NCBI GenBank assembly: GCA_903889265.1
Contig: CAISWS010000386.1
Span: forward strand, 1-35,347
Length of the DNA stretch: 35,347 bases
Origin: an uncultured Bacteroidota bacterium
GTDB taxonomy: Bacteria; Bacteroidota; Bacteroidia; Chitinophagales; LD1
Direction: 5' to 3'
The position numbers and the translations under genes were made by a program. The notes under the pieces were generated by a model. That model had not been told where the DNA came from and did no database searches. It was given only the letters and a program-made list of their open reading frames with translations. Below are positions 30,307 through 35,347 of the stretch, piece by piece (position 1 is the stretch's first letter; every line of letters starts with the position of its first letter).

Positions 30307-32730
30307 GTGAAATCACTATTACTTATAGCCGGTTTGCTGCTCGCTTTTTACATCCCCTACGCGCAGGTGTCGCAATTTACTGTGCAGGGTCGTATAGTTG
30401 ATTCATTGACTGGAAAAGGGATTGAATTAGCCACTGTTGCCCTTAAAACCCCTGATAACGACCAATTAGTTACCGGCGCAACCACAGATGCCGATGGGAA
30501 ATTCGAACTACAGAATATAAAGATTGGCAAGTATCAGTTGCTTATCACCTTTGTTGGTTACAACCCCAAAACATTACCGGTTGAACTGAATGCCAACCTG
30601 CAGCTAAAATCCATTCAGCTAATCCCTTCTTCTCAAACTTTGAATACCGCAGTTATTACAGCCGAAAAATCCCTGATTACAAAAAACTCCGAAAAAACTG
30701 TTTTTAATGTGGCCCAAAGTCCAACCAACCAAACGGGTACTGCAGAGGACGTATTGCGCAACATGCCGGGTGTTAGCGTTGACCAGAAAGGAAATGTTTC
30801 AATCATCGGCAAACAGGGTGTAAAAATACTGGTTGATGGCAGGCCCAACGCCCTGGCACAAAGCGACCTTGAAAGTTTTTTAAAATCATTGCCAGCCAGT
30901 TCTATTGAAGCCATTGAGCTGATTACAAACCCCTCTGCCCGCTATGATGCCGAAGGCAACGCTGGCATCATTAATATAAAACTAAAAAAAGGCAAAGCCG
31001 ATGGATTGAATGGTTCAGTCTCGGTGGGCTATGGCGTATTAAACCGGTATAACGGAAATTTTGCAATCAATTACCGCAAAAATAAAATCAACGTTTTCGC
31101 TACTTACGGGGCGTATTATTCAAAAACAGGTAACCAGTGGATTGAGAACAGGGCCATTACCGTAGATAGTCTGCTGAGCCATTATAACCTGAACAGTAAA
31201 GGAACGGAGACCCGTTTCAGCAATAACCTTAAAGCGGGGCTCGATTATTTTATTAATGATAAGAACACCCTCACCTATACAACCAGCGGTAATTACAGCC
31301 AGGGCAGGTGGTTAAGTCTGGCGTCCTCTGAAAGCCTGGATGCGTTTGAAAATGAGGTAGCAAAATACAGCTCAACGGATGACGAACACAGCACTAACTA
31401 CTCCATAACCAACGATATATCATACCGCAAAAAATTCGACAGCACCGATCGCGAACTGGACATTGATATTAACCATACTTATGTAAACGGAAGCCGAAAC
31501 GCCCCACTCAATTCCCTGGCGTACGATACCCTCGGCAATTTTGACCCTGCCAATAGTTTATACCGGCGCACCACCTCTGCCAATAACATTCAGAATTTTG
31601 TTTTTCAGCTCGATTATATCCACCGGCTTAAAAAACTGAAGGGCTACAAAATTGAAGTTGGTGCCAAAAACGAAACCACCATCAATCGAAATAATTTCAA
31701 TGTTTACGACACCATCAACAACGTGGAGACCCGCGATGACACGTTAAGCAACAATTTCAATTACACTGAAAATATTACAGCCGCTTATTTTATTATGAGC
31801 GGGGCTTACAAAAAGATACTCTCTTATTCTGCCGGGTTAAGAGGAGAATATACTTACATCCGAAGCAACGATAACTCTGTAAATAAAAACTACCCCGACC
31901 TCTTCCCCAGCGCATCCATCAGCTACGCCATTAACGATACCCAGAACCTGAGTTTAAGTTACAGCCGCCGGGTTCAGCGGCCGCAGTTCAGGCAAATAAA
32001 TAATACTATATCGTATATCGACCAATACAGCACCTGGCAGGGCAATTCTTTTTTACAGCCTTCGTATTCAAACATCATCAGTGCCAACTATTCCATCAAT
32101 GTGGGCAAGCACATGTTCTCATTTGATGCCAGTGGTAATTTTCAAACCCAGCTGATTACAGAAACCTCACATGCAGACAGCACCCGTATTACCCGGGGCG
32201 GCGTAACCAACGCAGGCAGTGCCAGCACTTTCAATTTCACGTTTTACGCCAAACTGCACTTAACCAAATGGTGGGAAATTCAAATGAACAATACCTACAG
32301 TTACATAGCTTATGGCTATCAGCCGGGTATTAACCTCAGCTCTATTTCGGGTAGCTCCTACAACCTGTGGTCGGCTATTGATTTTAAATTCTGGAAGGGC
32401 ACTACTTTAGAAATTAATGGCTGGTTCAACACCAAAGCCGTTAATACCCAGGGCTATGTTTTGCCCGCAGGTGTTTTAAACGCCAGTTTAAAAAAGGCTT
32501 TTTTAAACGACCGCCTTACTGTTTCCCTTGCTGGCAACAACATGCTCAACACCATGAAATGGCGCTGGGTTACCTATAACACCGGCCTTGTAACCCAGGG
32601 AAGCTGGCAGGAAATTAACCGCGTGCTTATGATAACCCTTTCGTATAAGTTTGGCTCGGGCAATGGGAGCGAACGGAAAATGAAAGAGGATAACGACCGC
32701 CTGGGCGGTGGCGGAGGTGGCCGGGGCTAG
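30307..32730 (+). CDS. Outer-membrane beta-barrel receptor (OMP_b-brl_3 type), copy 1
   Basis: 807 residues from a GTG. Signal peptide about 1-20 (LLLIAGLLLAFYIPYA). Residues about 24-105 are a carboxypeptidase-regulatory-like beta-sandwich (VQGRIVDSLTGKGIELATV). About 110-230 are a TonB-receptor-like plug (DVLRNMPGVSVDQKGNVSI, ILVDGRP, NPSARYDAEGNAGIINI). The rest is a barrel ending VLMITLSYKFG (about 780), followed by an unusual Gly-rich tail (RLGGGGGGRG). Family members are predicted substrate-import or surface receptors. A close paralog follows 80 bp downstream. The tail differs in the paralog. Confidence 0.9.
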   Translation: MKSLLLIAGLLLAFYIPYAQVSQFTVQGRIVDSLTGKGIELATVALKTPDNDQLVTGATTDADGKFELQNIKIGKYQLLITFVGYNPKTLPVELNANLQLKSIQLIPSSQTLNTAVITAEKSLITKNSEKTVFNVAQSPTNQTGTAEDVLRNMPGVSVDQKGNVSIIGKQGVKILVDGRPNALAQSDLESFLKSLPASSIEAIELITNPSARYDAEGNAGIINIKLKKGKADGLNGSVSVGYGVLNRYNGNFAINYRKNKINVFATYGAYYSKTGNQWIENRAITVDSLLSHYNLNSKGTETRFSNNLKAGLDYFINDKNTLTYTTSGNYSQGRWLSLASSESLDAFENEVAKYSSTDDEHSTNYSITNDISYRKKFDSTDRELDIDINHTYVNGSRNAPLNSLAYDTLGNFDPANSLYRRTTSANNIQNFVFQLDYIHRLKKLKGYKIEVGAKNETTINRNNFNVYDTINNVETRDDTLSNNFNYTENITAAYFIMSGAYKKILSYSAGLRGEYTYIRSNDNSVNKNYPDLFPSASISYAINDTQNLSLSYSRRVQRPQFRQINNTISYIDQYSTWQGNSFLQPSYSNIISANYSINVGKHMFSFDASGNFQTQLITETSHADSTRITRGGVTNAGSASTFNFTFYAKLHLTKWWEIQMNNTYSYIAYGYQPGINLSSISGSSYNLWSAIDFKFWKGTTLEINGWFNTKAVNTQGYVLPAGVLNASLKKAFLNDRLTVSLAGNNMLNTMKWRWVTYNTGLVTQGSWQEINRVLMITLSYKFGSGNGSERKMKEDNDRLGGGGGGRG

Positions 32731-32798
32731 TTTTGCGGTGATTTGACGTCTTATCTTTTATGCGCCTTATTTTGCAAACAATTTTCCACTCAATTCGT

Positions 32799-32806
32799 TA
32801 TGTTAG
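32799..32806 (+). promoter_or_regulatory. -7 box of second receptor gene, leaderless type
   Basis: TATGTTAG with 4 nt (CACA) before the GTG at 32811. TTTTG (32770-32774) lies 24 nt upstream. The block CAATTCGTTATGTTAGCAC matches CAATCCGTTAAGTTAGCGC before copy 1, so the promoter was duplicated with the gene. Confidence 0.6.
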
Positions 32807-32810
32807 CACA

Positions 32811-35222
32811 GTGAAATCATTGTTGCTCTCAATCTGTTTTATTTTCCTTTCCCTGGTCGGTTTTGCGCAGAATACTACATTTTCCATTCGTGGCACTGTG
32901 GTTGATTCGGTCAGCGGAGCGCCTGTGGAATTGGCAACTGTGGTGCTTAAAAACCCCGCAGGCGATCAGATAATTACCGGTGCAACAGCCGATGCCAGCG
33001 GTAAATTTGTTATCGAAAATATTAAAACCGGAAAATATCAGTTGGTAGCCGGTTTTGTAGGTTATAGCTCAAAAACCATTCCCATTAAAATTACCACCGA
33101 TTTACAAATGAAGGCTATTAAGCTCCTTCAGGAATCTGCAACATTAAATGCCGCAGTTATTGTAGCCGACCGGTCCCCTATTATTAAAACCGCCGAAAAA
33201 ACCATTTTCAATGTAGCCGAAAGCCCCACCAACCAAAGCGGCACTGCTGAAGACTTGCTGCGCAATATACCCGGCGTTAGTGTTGACCAGGACGGCAACA
33301 TATCCATCACCGGAAAAGATGGCGTAAAAGTGCTGGTAGATGGCAGGCCCAACGCCCTTGCGCAAGCCGACCTGCAGGGCTTTTTAAAATCCATGCCAGC
33401 CAGTTCTATTGAAAGCATTGAAGTAATCAACAGCCCCTCTGCACGGTATGATGCCGAAGGCAACGCAGGCATCATCAACATCATTTTGAAAAAAGGGAAA
33501 GCCAATGGTTTAAACGGAACCATTGCTGCAGGCTATGGATATATAAACCGCTACAATGGCAGTCTGGTAATTAACTACCGCAAAAATAAAGTCAATGTGT
33601 TCGGCTCATACTCCGCTAACTATGCCGAAAACACCAATCAATGGAAGGAGAACAGAACAATTAACGTAGACAGCGCAATTAGCCACTACAACCTGAACAA
33701 TAACGGCACCGACAAACGACTGAACAATAGTTTAAAACTTGGCTTCGATTATTTTTTTGATGATAAAACCACTTTTACCTATACCGCCAGCGGCAGCTAC
33801 TCGCCCGATAAAAACCTAAGTACCGGTAATTCGCAAAGTCTGAACACGCTGATGGATACCATAGAACATTACAACTCCACCAACAACCAGCGCAGCTACA
33901 ATTACTCAGTTACAAACGACTTTAGCTACCGCAAAAAATTCGACAGCACGGACCACGAGCTTGATATAGACTTTAACCACACCTACCTGCAAAGCGCTCA
34001 AAATGCCATGCTCAGCTCACTGGCATACGATACCGCCGATATCTACGATGCCCCTAACAGCCTTTACCGGCGCACCGCTTCAGATAATTATATCCACGAT
34101 ATTAATTTTCAGTTAGATTATATACGACCGCTGCGCAGGCTTAAAGGATATAAAATTGAAACCGGTGTAAAAAGCTCAACCACCATTAACAGCAGCGTAT
34201 TCAACGCCTACAATACTGTAAATAATATCGAAACCAAAGATACCCTGCTTAGCAACAACTTTAATTACACCCAAAACATTACTTCGGTTTACGCTTTGCT
34301 GCGGGGCACTTTTAAAAAGTGGCTCTCCTACTCAGGCGGCTTGCGGGGCACTTACACTTACATTAAGAGCAACGATAATGCGGTTTACCAAAGCTATCCT
34401 GGCCTGTTCCCCAGCGGCTCGGCCAACGCCGCCATTAATGATACACAAAACGTAAGCATCAGCTACAGCAGGCGCGTGCAGCGGCCTCAATTCAGGCAAA
34501 TAAACAACACCTTAACCTATATAGACCAATACACTACCTGGCAGGGCAATCCCCTCTTAAAACCCGCCTATTCAAACGTAATAACGGCTAATTATACCAT
34601 CCACGTAGGCAAGCAAATGTTTTCGTTTGATGCAGGAGGCAATTTTCAAAATGGGGTAGTGATACAAACCTCGCAAATTGATAGCCAGCGCATTACCCAC
34701 CAAACCGTAACCAACGGGGGCATAAATAAAATATTCAATTTAAGCTTCTACTGCAAATTGCATATCACCAAGTGGTGGGACCTCCAGGTATATAATAATT
34801 ACTCCTACAAAGATTATGGTTTCGAGCAGGGCGTTAACATCACCGCCATGTCGGGCAGCGTTTATAACCTGTGGTCCTCCACCGACTTTACATTCTGGAA
34901 AGGCATGGTACTGGAGTGCAATGGCTGGTTCAACAGCCGTGGTGTCAACGCGCAGGGCATATCGTTACCGGTGGGTGTAGTTAACGCCAGCCTCAAAAAA
35001 TCCTTCCTCAAAAAAAAGCAGCTAACCGTATCCGTTGCTGCCAACAACATGTTCAACACCATGGAGTGGCGCTGGGTTAACAACACCCCCGGCCTCGAAA
35101 CCCAGGGCAGCTGGCAAAACTTCAACCGCACCGTAATGATAACCCTCACTTACAAATTCGGCCTCCCCGAAAAACCCAGCGAAAAGAAAGAGCAAGAGGA
35201 GAACGAGCAGTTAGGAGGATAA
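32811..35222 (+). CDS. Outer-membrane beta-barrel receptor (OMP_b-brl_3 type), copy 2
   Basis: 803 residues from the GTG at 32811. An upstream in-frame ATG (32760) would add 17 residues and include the promoter; the start is instead chosen by alignment with copy 1 (both begin with MKSLLL). Signal peptide ends VGFAQ. The domain order matches copy 1: CarboxypepD_reg-like (VRGTVVDSVSGAPVELATV-like region), plug (DLLRNIPGVSVDQDGNISI, VLVDGRP, SPSARYDAEGNAGIINI), then barrel to VMITLTYKFGLPE. It ends in a Glu/Lys-rich tail rather than poly-Gly. The two receptors are strongly similar throughout, so a tandem duplication that diverged mainly in loops and tail. Confidence 0.9.
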   Translation: MKSLLLSICFIFLSLVGFAQNTTFSIRGTVVDSVSGAPVELATVVLKNPAGDQIITGATADASGKFVIENIKTGKYQLVAGFVGYSSKTIPIKITTDLQMKAIKLLQESATLNAAVIVADRSPIIKTAEKTIFNVAESPTNQSGTAEDLLRNIPGVSVDQDGNISITGKDGVKVLVDGRPNALAQADLQGFLKSMPASSIESIEVINSPSARYDAEGNAGIINIILKKGKANGLNGTIAAGYGYINRYNGSLVINYRKNKVNVFGSYSANYAENTNQWKENRTINVDSAISHYNLNNNGTDKRLNNSLKLGFDYFFDDKTTFTYTASGSYSPDKNLSTGNSQSLNTLMDTIEHYNSTNNQRSYNYSVTNDFSYRKKFDSTDHELDIDFNHTYLQSAQNAMLSSLAYDTADIYDAPNSLYRRTASDNYIHDINFQLDYIRPLRRLKGYKIETGVKSSTTINSSVFNAYNTVNNIETKDTLLSNNFNYTQNITSVYALLRGTFKKWLSYSGGLRGTYTYIKSNDNAVYQSYPGLFPSGSANAAINDTQNVSISYSRRVQRPQFRQINNTLTYIDQYTTWQGNPLLKPAYSNVITANYTIHVGKQMFSFDAGGNFQNGVVIQTSQIDSQRITHQTVTNGGINKIFNLSFYCKLHITKWWDLQVYNNYSYKDYGFEQGVNITAMSGSVYNLWSSTDFTFWKGMVLECNGWFNSRGVNAQGISLPVGVVNASLKKSFLKKKQLTVSVAANNMFNTMEWRWVNNTPGLETQGSWQNFNRTVMITLTYKFGLPEKPSEKKEQEENEQLGG

Positions 35223-35245
35223 AAATAATGCTGAATGATGATTTC

Positions 35246-35301
35246 TGATTGCTGATTTAAAACCCGCGTTTCAGCATAATACTGCTTTAAATCAGCAGTC
35301 A
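35246..35301 (+). terminator. Stem-loop after the receptor pair
   Basis: TGATTGCTGATTTAAA (35246-35261) pairs with TTTAAATCAGCAGTCA (35286-35301): 16 bp with one G-T pair, 24-nt loop. There is no long T tract, so it may be an mRNA-stabilising 3' hairpin or part of a dispersed repeat rather than a classical terminator. Confidence 0.5.
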
Positions 35302-35347
35302 TAATTCGCCAATCAAAATTTACAAAACCCCTTTTAATGGCACGGCC

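Noticed and set aside
32760-32810. ATG start for the second receptor
   Set aside because: It precedes the promoter shared with copy 1; alignment of the signal peptides supports the GTG at 32811.

Overview
The window comes from a member of the Bacteroidota, most likely a gliding or particle-associated Chitinophagales/Sphingobacteriales-type organism. The evidence is five large secreted proteins with C-terminal type IX secretion system (T9SS) sorting domains, two OMP_b-brl_3-type outer-membrane beta-barrel receptors, promoter boxes of the Bacteroidota form (TTTG / TAnnTTTG or TAnnTTAG), and a near absence of Shine-Dalgarno sequences. No phage, transposase, integrase or CRISPR array is visible. 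Most genes are ordinary chromosomal genes, and the oddities lie mainly in repeats and non-coding DNA.

Region 1-5.3 kb: three near-identical 103-bp tandem units open the window. Each is a 3' half of a tRNA (anticodon stem with an oversized loop, variable loop, normal T-arm, acceptor 3' strand) followed by a perfect intrinsic terminator. A very large PKD-repeat T9SS adhesin-like protein follows, and after it a degenerate copy of the same tRNA-half unit (4842-4950). Region 5.3-12.3 kb: a second PKD/T9SS protein; a 3-hydroxyacyl-CoA dehydrogenase divergent from a two-gene M16 peptidase operon (one catalytic, one non-catalytic subunit); a third T9SS protein; and a 44-residue membrane micro-protein at 12195-12329.

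Region 12.7-19.1 kb: a glutathione peroxidase, an Ala-rich secreted protein, and a three-gene ABC importer operon (lipoprotein, permease, ATPase) with a 30-bp imperfect inverted repeat between the first two genes. Divergent from it is malate:quinone oxidoreductase, then a convergent SRPBCC protein. Region 19.16-19.39 kb holds a strong candidate small RNA gene on the minus strand: a textbook TTTG-N19-TATTTTTG promoter, about 190 nt of non-coding sequence, and a strong terminator.

Region 19.5-30.2 kb: two small proteins; an FG-GAP/VCBS T9SS protein divergent from a secreted cytochrome c / copper type II monooxygenase-like T9SS protein, with a long nested palindrome between them; an S41 processing peptidase; a type B carboxylesterase; a TrhA/hemolysin III protein; and a fatty-acid desaturase with an NTF2-like partner. 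Region 30.3-35.2 kb: a tandem duplication of an outer-membrane receptor gene that includes its promoter. Both copies appear to start at GTG exactly 4 nt after a TAnnTTAG box, as does the gene at 19480 (ATG), suggesting leaderless mRNAs.

The genes do not form one pathway. The common thread is the cell envelope: T9SS cargo, receptors, envelope proteases and lipid modification. The most unusual signals are the tRNA-half/terminator repeat family and the sRNA locus.
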